From Arion vulgaris (Eukaryota; Mollusca; Gastropoda; Stylommatophora; Arionidae), in assembly GCA_020796225.1 (NCBI GenBank), contig CM036767.1, positions 20,838,927 to 20,902,926 on the forward strand: 64,000 bases of DNA, in the 5' to 3' direction. The stretch's first letter is position 1, and every line of letters starts with the position of its first letter. A program made the translations under genes and the position numbers. Under the pieces are notes generated by a model, which had not been told where the DNA came from, ran no database searches, and saw only the letters and a program-made list of their open reading frames with translations. Positions 22,526 through 32,006 of this stretch are shown here, piece by piece.

Positions 22526-23206
22526 GCGTTTAATATGATTACCACTGCTCTTACTTATTAAGTTACTCCCATTTTACGATATTCTTACTATGTATATCAT
22601 ATTATCCACGTAGTTACTTCCCCTTTATGTCAAGTTTTGATAAGATCAATAACTTATCCAAGCAGTTATCTCCCCCATTTTGCCATGTTCAAAGCGAAAG
22701 TGGAATCTCTTCATGCTGTATTAAATACACGGACAAGAAAATCTATATGCAATTCACTTTACACTTAACTAGTTAATGATCGCATTAATACTACTACTAC
22801 TACTACTACTACTGCTACTGCTACTGCTACTGCTACTGCTCCTACTGCTGCTGCTGCTGCAACTGCCGCTGCCGCCCGCCACGGTGTTTGAACCACGTAT
22901 TCGTGGATCAGCCCCGGCAACACATGGATGAGAGTCTATACATTAACATCATTCAAAAAAATAAAAGCTCAACAAGTCGTTGTCAATTGAAGACAGAATG
23001 AGAGTTGTTCAGTGCTACATAAAGATAGGGCTGATATATGGAAGCCAGTAATGGACAATAAATAAACAGATAGCAAAATCTCTGGATGAAACCAGAGATG
23101 TGGTTTTATGTGGGAATGCTAAGAATACCAGGGATTGCTAAAATGACTAATGTTGAATAGTTGAAAGAGGTCAAGACACTTAAAAAAAAACATTACTGTA
23201 GTTTTA
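22526..23206. other. Unassigned stretch with trinucleotide repeat
   Basis: (CTA)n then (CTG)n at about 22788-22860. The segment 22940-23160 has no recognised family. Confidence 0.5.
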
Positions 23207-23465
23207 AAAGGATATCAAGTAAATTGCATATCCTTTACAGGACTTTTCGAATCAACCCCAGCTTTGTAACGCTGTTTGTGATTTTTCTAGGCATTATTAC
23301 GTTCAGTAGTTTACCATTGCTTTCTGAACGGGTGGTGCCATCGTCCTTTGTTAAAATCCACGCGAAACAATTTGCAACCAAACTGTCTGCAGCGTGATTC
23401 GAACTCAGAACGTCGAGGTTAATAGACCGAGTCACTAACCCCTAGGCCACATACGCCACCAACTA
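23207..23465 (-). mobile_element. SINE G, reversed
   Basis: The minus strand has a tRNA-like head with B box GAGTTCGAATCACG and A-box-like GTGGCCTAGGGGTTAGTG, then GCAATGGTAAACTACTGAAC as in the other SINE G copies. It is the clearest head of this family in the window. Confidence 0.85.
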
Positions 23466-23485
23466 TAGTGTTACAAAGTACAAAT

Positions 23486-23764
23486 ACGCCCGTGTGTTTC
23501 CGGACTGTTAAGGGGAACAAAGAGTAAAGAATAGTAACACTGTGACCTACAAGGCATGTCGTAAGAGGCGACTGAGGTAGAGACCTAGGGAAGCTATCCT
23601 AGTAAATAAAAAGCGTCGCAGAAATCGAATGTGCTGGCCTACTTGTAGGCGCATTACTGGCACAACTTACAATCGCTCTTAGGATCGGATCACATACAGA
23701 TCACAAAAGTGGTTACAATGCCTCGATATGGAGCGCTTGAAGAAGAAGAAGAAGGAAGAAGAGG
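23486..23764 (+). mobile_element. SINE B, full length
   Basis: Sense copy: GAATAGTAACACTGTGACCT, GGCATGTCGTAAGAGGCGAC, AGTAAATAAAAAGCGTCGCA, GTGCTGGCCTACTTGTAGGC and a (GAA)n tail. Confidence 0.92.
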
Positions 23765-23844
23765 ACAAAGTATAAAAACATACACAGCGACGTTTAGACC
23801 AACATGCATTTCTCAAGCAAAGGATACACCAGAAGTGAAGGAAT

Positions 23845-24025
23845 TCAGACTTCTTATACGACAGACATAACATATCAACTCAAGACTTCTTATACAACAG
23901 ACATAACATATCAACTCAGACTTCTTATACGACAGACATAACATATCAACTCAAGACTTCTTATACGACAGACATAACACATCAACTCAAGACTTCTTAT
24001 ACGACAGACATAACATAGCAACTCA
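23845..24025. repeat. 36-bp minisatellite, about 5 copies
   Basis: The unit is AGACTTCTTATACGACAGAC plus ATAACATATCAACTCA. Confidence 0.93.
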
Positions 24026-24429
24026 GACAATAAATCCGTAACGACCCTAAAATGAAAATATGTGACTTTAAAAAGAAAACGAAATAAATGGTGAAAACTA
24101 GAAATGGAAAAGATAAAACAATAACAGAGATCAAGACACAGAGAAAATGTATTATCTATATAGGAAAGAAACAGTCATCATTTTTCGTGCATGTCGTGAG
24201 AAATTGAAGTTTAGAATACAGTGTGACAACCTGTAAAAATCAATGGAAAACAAGACAGAGGAAGGCAAAGAGAGGAAATGCTGGGCATTCTGACTTCATG
24301 GCCACAAAAGATAGTCACCATTTGAACTTAAAGTCAGAGTACTAAGGACAGACGTTTGAGAAGATTCATGGTCTCCTGCCAGCCAGCATGACACATAACA
24401 ATGGTTTGGTTTTCTTTCCTCACTCACAC
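24026..24429. other. Unassigned stretch
   Basis: No recognised feature. A purine-rich interval. Confidence 0.4.
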
Positions 24430-24570
24430 ACGTCCAGTCTTTATATCTCCTCTTTATATCTCCTCTTTATCTCCCTCTTATATCTCCTATTTATATCTCC
24501 CTATTTATATCTCCCTATTTATATCTCCCTCTTGATATCTCCCTCTTTATATCTCCCTCTTTATCTCTAT
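24430..24570. repeat. Pyrimidine-rich (TATATCTCCCTCTT)n array
   Basis: About ten copies of a 13-16-bp unit, TATATCTCCCTATTTA and variants. Confidence 0.9.
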
Positions 24571-24662
24571 GTTGTCATCGACATTTGTGTCTCAGGTGAC
24601 AATATGTTATGCGTCCCGTAGTTTGTTCTCTGCTGAGTCCCATCATCCGCTGTGGCTGGGGT

Positions 24663-24840
24663 TTATAAAAGAAAGCCGAAAGCTGAAGGATTGGCTTCAT
24701 TGCGCAGGGTTTTACCCAATAACTCGGTCCCTCTCCGCAGTAAATGCACCCATCTGCCGAGAGTATTGCACAAAGCACGAACTCCGTAGCACCTGCAACA
24801 ATCCTAGGGTCTCTGAAAAAACCGCATTCGTGAACCCCCA
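24663..24840 (-). mobile_element. SINE D, partial
   Basis: Plus strand: GGCTTCATTGCGCAGGGTTT, AGAGTATTGCACAAAGCACG, AACTCCGTAGCACCTGCAAC and CAATCCTAGGGTCTCT. The tRNA-like head is missing at the right end. Confidence 0.85.
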
Positions 24841-24993
24841 GGGCAATAGAGGTAAGGGAAGATACAGGAGCACCTGGAGATGGAATGCAAGAAAATGGGG
24901 TGAGAGTTAAGATCTAGAAAGGATGTTCTTCGATAGGAGGGCTTGGAAGGACTTGTTTGCGGACCTATGCCTCCCTAGGGGCGAAGAGTGAAG
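24841..24993 (+). pseudogene. LINE type I fragment, 3' end
   Basis: One frame ends FFDRRAWKDLFADLCLPRGE then E and a stop (24910-24991), the usual closing sequence of a LINE ORF2. A related ending, LDRRALKALAADLCLRPTSE, is at 63630-63712. Confidence 0.78.
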
Positions 24994-25084
24994 AAATGTT
25001 CTAAGCCACCTCTTCGCATTATATGCCCGAAGAACCTTGATTTTCTGTGTAAAATACACCTACGTTATATTAAATTTTGTGGCG

Positions 25085-25205
25085 CTACACCGAGTCGACC
25101 TAAAAGACTAAACTTTGGGAAAACCTGACAGACCTGAAGCTGACTGCCCAGTATGTGATTCACAGTAAACTAAGCGCATTACAAGAGAACGCAGAAGAAG
25201 AAAAA
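25085..25205 (+). pseudogene. LINE type H fragment, 3' end
   Basis: Matches the last ~120 bp of the fragment at 61470-61745: AGTCGACCTAAAAGACTAAA, GGGAAAACCTGACAGACCTG, AGTAAACTAAGCGCATTAC, with a (GAA)-rich tail. Confidence 0.82.
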
Positions 25206-25324
25206 GAACATAGTATATTATATCAAACTTGTTAAATTATGTGTGTAAACCTATGTTTTCTTGTAACATCTAATGTCTATCGGACAACTGTCCTAACCAA
25301 TGTCAAGAAACCCATCAGCTGCAA

Positions 25325-25427
25325 AAATGACTAATGTTGATGTGCTAATATTGATGTGCTAATGTTGATGTGCTAATGTTGATGTGCTAATGTTGATGTG
25401 CTAATGTTGATGTGCTAATATTGATCA
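25325..25427. repeat. 14-bp minisatellite (AATGTTGATGTGCT), 7 copies
   Basis: Near-perfect head-to-tail copies of AATGTTGATGTGCT, with AATATTGATGTGCT variants at the ends. Confidence 0.95.
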
Positions 25428-25432
25428 TACAT

Positions 25433-25694
25433 CTTTTTCTTCTTCGAACGTTCCATATCCACCACTTGTCAACCACTCCCTGTGATTTGTATGTGATCTG
25501 AGCCTAAGAGCGATTTTACGTTGTGCCAGTTATGCACCTACAACTAGGTCAGTACATCCGATTTCTGCGCTGCTTTTTATTTACTAGGTAGCATCCCTAG
25601 AGCCTACATCAGCCGCCTCTTACGACATGCATTGTAAGTCGCAGTGGTACTATTCTTTGCTTCCACTGCGGGCCCCGGCACCACACAGGCGAGA
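25433..25694 (-). mobile_element. SINE B, full length, reversed
   Basis: CTTCTTCGAACGTTCCATAT, GAGCCTAAGAGCGATTTTAC, AGTACATCCGATTTCTGCGC and TCTTACGACATGCATTGTAA, ending GCACCACACAGGCGAG. Confidence 0.92.
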
Positions 25695-26060
25695 TCATAC
25701 ATAGTTTTACATAGTTCTACATAGTTTTAAAGTTTTACATAGTTTTACATAGTTTTACATAGTTTTACATAGTTCTACATAGTTTTACATAGTTCTGCAT
25801 AGTTTTACATAGTTTTACATAGTTCTACATAGTTTTACATAGTTCTGCATAGTTTTACATAGTTCTACATAGTTTTACATAGTTTTACATAGTTCTACAT
25901 AGTTTTACATAGTTTACATAGTTTTATAGTTTACATAGTTTTACATAGTTTTACATAGTTTTACATAGTTTTACATAGTTTTACATATTTCTACCTAGTT
26001 TTACATAGTTTTACATATTTCTACCTAGTTTTACATAGTTTTACATAGTTTTACTGCAGT
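25695..26060. repeat. 10-bp (TTTTACATAG)n array, about 36 copies
   Basis: TTTTACATAG alternates with TTCTACATAG and TTCTGCATAG. The alternation itself repeats, indicating amplification of multi-unit blocks. Confidence 0.95.
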
Positions 26061-26119
26061 CTCCATCTATATTGATAAAATGGATCAGTGTACAAAAAAA
26101 CTTATTAATATAAGAATTA

Positions 26120-26548
26120 GCCAGTCATCAAGATTAGGTGCTCGTCTCGCGTGCCAGAGGTACAGGGTTCGTTCCCTCGTGAAGACATCTGGATATTTGT
26201 CCAGAGATACCTGATCTCAGTGTAGGTGAGATCGAGTTCCTAGTCCTATCGGATAACGACGATGAAACGTAGGTCCCATGTTCAATTTGAGCACGTAAAA
26301 AAACCTTTGGCAGTTGAAAGTCGAGAAGAACAGACTGGAAAGCCGCTGCCCGTGCAAAATTCATTAGTAAAGATTAAAAATAAAATTCCTACTAAAATAG
26401 CTTCATCATCTTTAAAATTACATCTGGCACCCTCGCCGGTGTTACTAGCTTTGCACTGCAGCTGAGATCTTCCTGTGTAAAAAAGAGATCGCAGCACACA
26501 TGGTTACTCACCGAAGTGCAATGATGATGGTCCTATCAATCAATCAAT
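26120..26548 (+). mobile_element. SINE C, nearly full length
   Basis: Head with GGGTTCGTTCCCTCG, body CCTGATCTCAGTGTAGGTGA and ACGATGAAACGTAGGTCCCA, 3' region GAGATCTTCCTGTGTAAAAA, tail (AATC)n. It ends about 80 bp before PRKG exon 1. Confidence 0.92.
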
Positions 26549-26630
26549 ATATACTATATAAGTTATTACTAATGAAACAAATATAACACTACACTCTACA
26601 TGATATTGTTCATGATTTCCTCTCTTTCAG

Positions 26631-26797
26631 CTCCAAAGAACTGATTAAACAAGCAATATTAGACAACGATTTCATGAAGAATTTAGATATGGGACAGATA
26701 CGAGAGATTGTGGACTGTATGCACCCAATGGAAAATCCAAAGGAATCAATCATCATTAAAGAAGGCGATGTTGGATCAATGGTGTATGTTATGGAAG
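26631..26797 (+). CDS. prkg1: cGMP-dependent protein kinase exon 1 in window (start of cNMP-binding domain A)
   Basis: This exon encodes the entry to the first cyclic-nucleotide-binding domain of a type I cGMP-dependent protein kinase, a cytosolic Ser/Thr kinase activated by cGMP. The acceptor is TCTCTTTCAG before 26631 and the donor is GTAAGA at 26798. The frame reads [39 protein letters not shown], then [17 protein letters not shown], without a stop. [15 protein letters not shown] and [14 protein letters not shown] are family hallmarks and match PRKG1/foraging better than PRKG2. The first base completes a split codon and the last G is carried into exon 2 as GGT (Gly). Exons for the leucine zipper and autoinhibitory segment were not found upstream; they may lie outside the window. 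Family assignment is from recognition, not a search. Confidence 0.93.
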
Positions 26798-26899
26798 GTA
26801 AGAGAACGGAGTGGAAGATTGAGGTATGAAAATCCTTAGATAAGAAGGAATTATGTGCAACAGACAAAGTGGTAGATTGGCCTTTAACGTATTTAAAGG

Positions 26900-27205
26900 T
26901 ATTTTCTTCTTCTTCTTTTGTCGTCACACTGCTACCGGGTTTTTGCCAAGTGTCGTGGTTTTCTGTCGTCACACTGCTACCGGGATGTTGCCAAGTGTCG
27001 TGGTTTTCTGTTTTTGTCTTGCGCTGTTCTGGTGGCTTGGGTGATTGTTATTTTACTCTTTGACAGGATTCTGCTATGCCATCTAACCATCTTTTCGTGG
27101 TCTTCCTCTCGCCTTCTTTCCTAATGTTCTGTTTTAGACGACTCTGTATACTGTGGAGTTTGGATGCATTCTTATTAAGTAGCCAAACCACTTCATTCTT
27201 CATCC
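26900..27205 (-). pseudogene. LINE type M fragment, reversed
   Basis: In reverse it gives KWFGYLIRMHPNSTVYRVV, GKKARGRPRKDG and the tail NRKPQDW-like sequence, parallel to 11970-12195. The last ~46 bp (TGTCGTCACACTGCTACCGG) is tandemly duplicated. Confidence 0.82.
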
Positions 27206-27229
27206 AAACTAAAAAGGTATTTTAATAGT

Positions 27230-27770
27230 TTTAATTGTAAAGCGTCACTCAAAGAGATAAGGAACAGATAGAGATGTCAAAATAAGAATACAGAAGTCAA
27301 GAGAAGCTTTTATCGCACTGGGAAACATATGGAAGTCTCAAGAATACAAATCTAGAAAAAAACAATTAGGATATTTAACTCCAATGTTAAAGCAGTTCTG
27401 TTGTATGGGTCAGTAACATGGAGAACGACTAAAATAATAACTCATAAATTGTAAACATTCATCAACTAGTGTCTACACAGAATAGATGGACTGAGATGGT
27501 ATGATAGGGTCACAAATTAGGAAATTCTGGAGAGAACAAGACAGATTCCAGTGAACCAAGAGGTTAAAAGAGCCTGGCGCTGGATAGGACACACTTTAAG
27601 AAAACCGAGGAATATAACAAGAAGGGTCTTTTCCTGAACCCACAGGGATAGCGAAAGAAAGTGAGTTCTAGAAATACACGAAGACGGGATTTGGAAACAG
27701 AGATCAACAATATAAAGAAGAGCTGGAGGGAGCTAACACATCAATATTTCGTTTACACAGTTCCATCCCT
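27230..27770 (+). pseudogene. LINE type P fragment
   Basis: Shifting frames show EAFIALGNIWKSQEYKSR, then HRIDGLRWYDRVTN, EILERTRQIPVNQEVK and RAWRWIGHTLRKPRNI, a decayed LINE ORF2 C-terminus. It abuts the 27790 MITE. Confidence 0.83.
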
Positions 27771-28009
27771 TGATGGAACCGAAATAGTACAGGGTGTTCA
27801 AGATAATTGCAGCCCCATTGACAATTCGAAACTTGCCAGGTACACATTGAGTTGTGTTTATTTACTATTTAAACCGGTTCTGACTAGCTCGTCCTACGTC
27901 ACATTTGTTCATCGCCCCTTCCGCACTACAATTACACACCGTCACACAACCTTGACCTATACTACGTCATAACTGAACCTTTGCATTTTCATACATATAT
28001 GCCAGACTA

Positions 28010-28115
28010 TAGTCTGTCCATTAATTCGTGAGCACGTTTGAAATTGATTTTCTCGAAAACTACCTGTTGGATCTCAGTGATTTTTGCAAGCAGCCTTAGA
28101 ATATCCATGACGCTA
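28010..28115 (+). repeat. Left terminal inverted repeat, 106 bp
   Basis: Pairs with 30075-30179 with one 1-base indel (GTGAGCACG versus GTGGCACG) and one mismatch (GCAAGCAG versus GCATGCAG). Confidence 0.95.
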
Positions 28116-28480
28116 GAGAAATATTTTTTCCAAGAAAATTTGATGTAGTTTGAAATATTTCTTCTTCAGGTTATATTAAAATCAACCTCACCGGATTGTA
28201 CACAATAGTAACCGATTTACGGTACACAGACGCGTTGTTCTAAAAATACATTATGGTAACATTGAAATATCGTGAGTATACAACAATTTCACGGGAATCC
28301 GTGCACCTGAACCAGTCGACTTTGAAAGCGGAAAGGATATGACGTTATAATTGGGATACCGGTGTATAGTTATAGGCGTATCTCGCTATTTGTATGAAGC
28401 TATTGTATCATATTTGTTGGCTTATCAAAACTGACATTGATATCACATTCATAATGAATCTGAAGTGCACATTTATAACA

Positions 28481-29668
28481 ATGCAGAAGGTTACAGTTTT
28501 ACTATACCAACACTTCCGTAGGGAATCTAAGAGAGGTAATCTATATTGCGATATTCATAACCCTGAGAAACGAGCGCAACTGGCGCTTGGTCTGAATAGA
28601 GAATCCTTTTCCCGATGGATTAAACAGGACACAAAGTGCACTAATGTCAAGCAAGGACGGAAAAGAACAATTGACGACTTTGACATAGATGTCATAAGAC
28701 GGGAGCTCTTGAAAATGTTTGCGACAAATCAACTTGTTACTCTCAGGAAACTGAAATTAAAACTGCAATCAGATTGCAGCATAGACATTTCTAAAAGTAC
28801 TCTATGAAAAATTGTAAGAGCCGCCGGCTTCACCTTCAGAAAAACTATAGGCGGTAGGAATATTATTTGTGAAAAGCCACATTTAATTGCTGCCCGAAGT
28901 AAATACCTGAGGCAGATCCGTGAGCGGCGGAGGCAAGGCTATGATATTGTATATTTGGACGAATCCTGGGTCAATGCTCACCACACCAATGCTAAAGAAT
29001 GGCAATCAGTAGACGGTGAACAGAAAGAAAAATACCAAGCAGCAAAGGCCAGCGTATTATACTAACACATGCAGGAAGCAGTGAAGAAGGTCTTGTCCAT
29101 GACTTATTTTCCAATCAAAAGTACCGACGGTAGGGACTACCACACAGAAATGAATGGACATATTTTCAGGCACTGGATGGAGAAAGATCTACTTCCAATT
29201 TTAAACAGACCATCATGCTTGGTAATGGATAATGCATCCTATCACAACGCAGTATCAGCGGAAGACAAAGTACCAACTGCATCAAATACAAAAGATCAAA
29301 TTAGGACTTGGCTTGCTAAGGAAAATGTCAGCTTCGATGATACATATTTGAAACCCGAGTTGTTGTACCTGGTGAGGATGACAAATAAGACAAAGGTGTT
29401 TCATATTGACAAAATCATTGCGGAATACGGCCACACGTCTTTGCGACTACCTCCATATCATGCTCAATCCGATAGAGCTTGTCTGGGCTAAAGTAAAGGG
29501 CAAGTTGCCGAACAGAACAGGACGTTTAAAATGTGTGATGTTGAAGTTCTGACACGTGAGTCCTTCTCAATGATAGACATGCAGTTCTGGAAGAAGTGTG
29601 TTGAACATGTGCTCGAGAGGAAGACGAGTACTGGCACCGAGATGGATTACAATTTGTCCAGCCAGTAA
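28481..29668 (+). pseudogene. Broken DDE transposase (IS630/Tc1/mariner superfamily)
   Basis: Catalyses cut-and-paste transposition in intact relatives. An N-terminal helix-turn-helix region (VTVLLYQHFRRESKRGN, AQLALGLNRESFSRWIKQD) is followed by the catalytic core. First Asp is in VYLDESWVNAHHT (28958-28960), second in LVMDNASYHN (29228-29230), and Glu in LNPIELVWAKVKG (29475-29477). The C-terminus ends ...TEMDYNLSSQ at 29668. Breaks: TGA at 28805-28807 and frame changes near 29030, 29110, 29464 and 29528. An upstream in-frame ATG at 28394 is possible, but the family-like sequence starts at about 28481. The indels could be mutations or sequence errors, which are frequent in this window. Identification rests on motif order and the catalytic triad. 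Confidence 0.9.
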
Positions 29669-30074
29669 CAATTATCAACCTCATGGAATCGTCAGATTCA
29701 GGATGATACAAATCATATTTTGATTACAGACTGAGAAATAGCAACGTATACATTTCCATATCCAAATGCGTCTACCATCATACAATTTGTGGTGAAGTTA
29801 AGACACCCTGGGGTCTAATGGTGACCGAAGGGAGGACTAACTGTTGCATATTGTATCCAAGTTCACGATTGCACATAAAGGGCAACACACTTAATTACTT
29901 GACCTATCAAGTTAATATGGAGATACACCTATGAATAGAATTGACATGGACAAATTCTGGGATACTGTAAAATCTAAAATTTGAGCCCCGTATTTGCAAT
30001 TGTCATAAAAGATCAAAGGAATTCGCCGATGTGCAAAATCCGTAGCATCTATGGACTACTGGTTAGCTTTATTT
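29669..30074. other. Transposon 3' non-coding region
   Basis: Between the transposase stop and the right inverted repeat; no second gene. From about 29960 this sequence is also the start of the ~2-kb tandem duplication. Confidence 0.7.
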
Positions 30075-30179
30075 TAGCGTCATGGATATTCTAAGGCTGC
30101 ATGCAAAAATCACTGAGATCCAACAGGTAGTTTTCGAGAAAATCAATTTCAAACGTGCCACGAATTAATGGACAGACTA
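30075..30179 (-). repeat. Right terminal inverted repeat, 105 bp
   Basis: Starts TAGCGTCATGGATATTCTAA and ends GAATTAATGGACAGACTA; complement of 28010-28115. A noisy third version of this end is at about 32110-32220, inside the tandem duplication. Confidence 0.95.
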
Positions 30180-30384
30180 TAGCTCCATTCACGGGCTGCT
30201 TTTAAGTTGAACACCCTGTATTACTTGAATGATTATTTGAACACTTTGTATTATATTGGGATACCAATGAAAGAAAAATAGATAGAAAGAAACAAAGAGA
30301 GTAGAGACAGAGAAGGATAAGAAGGAGGGAGCGAAATATCATCATCATGTGTCACTAGGGCTGGCGTAGACGATCATGGATCTC

Positions 30385-30780
30385 TACAAACGTAAGGCAG
30401 TGGAAAAGCATATATGTGCTTTTGAATACAAGTGTTACAGAAGAGTCCTCCATATATCATGGACAGAGAAGAGAACAGGTAGATGAATCCAGAAAGAATT
30501 CAAAATCAAAGAAAACAGGCTGATACTACAAATAAGAATGAGAAAATTGAAGCATTTTGAATTAATAAAACGAGACATGAAGGGTTGGAGAAGGCCATTA
30601 TGGAAAGAGAGGAATCAATCAAAGACGAGAAAGGAAGACCACGGAGAAGATGGATTCAGTATGTAACTGATGATGTGAAAATAACGACTGCAGAGGCCGG
30701 ACACCTGACCTATGAGAGAGACAATTCGAAGGACTATTGGGGTGGCAAAGTTCTGCTCAAACACGATTTAATAGGATGAC
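30385..30780 (+). pseudogene. LINE type F fragment
   Basis: Frames show CAFEYKCYRRVLHISWTEKR, MRKLKHFELIKRDMKGWRR, EKGRPRRRWIQYVTDDVKIT and YERDNSKDYWGGKVLLKHD. Dead copy, repeated in noisy form at 32440-32790. Confidence 0.85.
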
Positions 30781-31200
30781 TAACTATCAGTTCGGACACT
30801 CTGCTGTGCTGTAAAAACAGTATGTTCAGAGTTATCTCTATCTTTCTCTGCCTCGTATTCCATTGATTTTGCCGGTTATCATGATGTGTTCTAAACTTCC
30901 TTTTCTAATATTTAATTCCTGAATGGATGTATTCTAAACTCTTTCTAATATTTAATTCTTGAATAATGATGACTGTCTCGTCCTTACATTAACTCTTAGT
31001 GGACCAGGCCAAAAGCCATGTTTTACAAGCCATTTGTCTTTAGAATAAAACATGCCATTTAGTGTGGCTCCTGGTAAAAAGGCGTAGAACAGAAAGCCCC
31101 GTTGTTGGGCTTTTAGTCCACAAGGAGTTAATAAGTTGTCTTTGTACCTTGTTCAATATTAGTCATTTTTTTGCATCCTGAGATTTTTGGGCATTGACTA
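30781..31200. other. Unassigned stretch inside the duplication
   Basis: ATTCCTGAATGGATG / ATTCTTGAATAATG form a short tandem at 30910-30970. No gene. Confidence 0.4.
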
Positions 31201-31600
31201 GGACAGCTTTCCGATGGACATTAGATGGGAAAAAGAGGTCATGGGTTTACAAATGAAATATGAAGAAGAACTGAAAATAGATTTGGAAAATTGTGGTCTG
31301 GCATGTGAAGCATTTCATCCTTGGAGACCATCATTAAGAGACAAGATGGAGGTGGTTTGACATGTATGTTGTATGCCAGTGAGGCATTGGCTAGGACAGC
31401 TCTCAGATGGACTAGGTGGAAGAGAAGGCATAGACGTCTAAAGGAAACCTGGAGAAGAACAGTAGGGAGAGAGTTGAAGGATTGTGGCCTGACGTGGGAG
31501 ACTGTTGGTAGAAAGCGCAGAACGATAATAATGGGAATCTCTCGTGGAAGATTTATGTCTCAAACGGAACACGAATACGATATAGATATAGACATTGAAT
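31201..31600 (+). pseudogene. LINE type S fragment
   Basis: A 93-codon frame reads ALARTALRWTRWKRRHRRLK, ETWRRTVGRELKDCGLTWET then VGRKRRT, the basic K/R-rich end of a LINE ORF2 (usual form RPKxTWRRTVExELK). The first ~120 bp (GACTAGGACAGCTTTCCGAT) is a rearranged partial duplicate of the same end. Confidence 0.82.
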
Positions 31601-31603
31601 AAC

Positions 31604-31850
31604 TGATTGATTGATTGATGTTACCATCATAATTGCACTTCGAGCACTTCGATGAATAGTCATGTGTTCTCCGATATCTTTCTTAACAGGAAGATCTCAG
31701 TCTCGAAAACTGCACTGAGATGAAACCAGAGAGTAACGAAAACAGGGAATACCCACTAGAGTACGCGAACTCTGTAGCACGAGATGGTCCCGATGTAATG
31801 TTGAAGATGGTGAAATTTTGCAAATTTTTTAAAAAAATATGATATATAGA
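31604..31850 (-). mobile_element. SINE C fragment, reversed
   Basis: Starts with (GATT)n, then ATTGCACTTCGAGCACTTCG and AACAGGAAGATCTCAG. Interrupted by about 60 bp of unknown sequence before GAACTCTGTAGCACGAGATG. Confidence 0.75.
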
Positions 31851-32006
31851 GTGTGATTTTTGACATTTCTCCTGTAAATTTCTGTGTCTCAGGGAGTGTA
31901 ATGTCTCTTGAGAGAAGTTAAGAATAAAGAAACATCTAATTACTGACCATGTATCTGTTTTATGTTTGAAGATAAAGATGAAAGATTGAATGGACATAAC
32001 TAGATA

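Larger units (their letters stand above)
28010..30179 (+). mobile_element. Tc1/mariner-like transposon, 2170 bp, DD(82-83)E type
   Basis: Ends are TAGTCTGTCCATTAATTCG and its complement, CGAATTAATGGACAGACTA, as part of terminal inverted repeats of about 105 bp. TA duplications flank it (28008-28009 and 30180-30181). The interior carries one broken transposase. The counted D-to-E spacing of 82-83 residues is far larger than the 34-41 of classical Tc1/mariner elements; from memory, a DD82E group called Sailor has this spacing. The inverted repeats still agree at about 98%, so the insertion looks fairly recent even though the gene is broken. Confidence 0.93.
27790..30218. mobile_element. 257-bp TA-target MITE, split by a Tc1/mariner-like element
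   Basis: Ends are CAGGGTGTTCAA at 27790 and TTGAACACCCTG ending at 30218, flanked by TA on both sides (27788-27789 and 30219-30220). Removing the 2170-bp insert and one TA leaves 257 bp, exactly the length of the intact copy at 62956-63212. The TA target and short inverted ends place it with Tc1/mariner-type non-autonomous elements. Confidence 0.93.
29960..32006. repeat. ~2-kb tandem duplication, copy 1
   Basis: Runs from the transposon's 3' part (GTAAAATCTAAAATTTGA) through the MITE end, LINE F, LINE S and a reversed SINE C fragment to AAGATAAAGATGAAAGATTG. The same order follows at 32007. Confidence 0.9.

Noticed and set aside
1..26630. Upstream PRKG exons (leucine zipper, autoinhibitory segment)
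   Set aside because: No convincing peptide with splice sites seen by eye; short variable exons could have been missed, so absence is not claimed.
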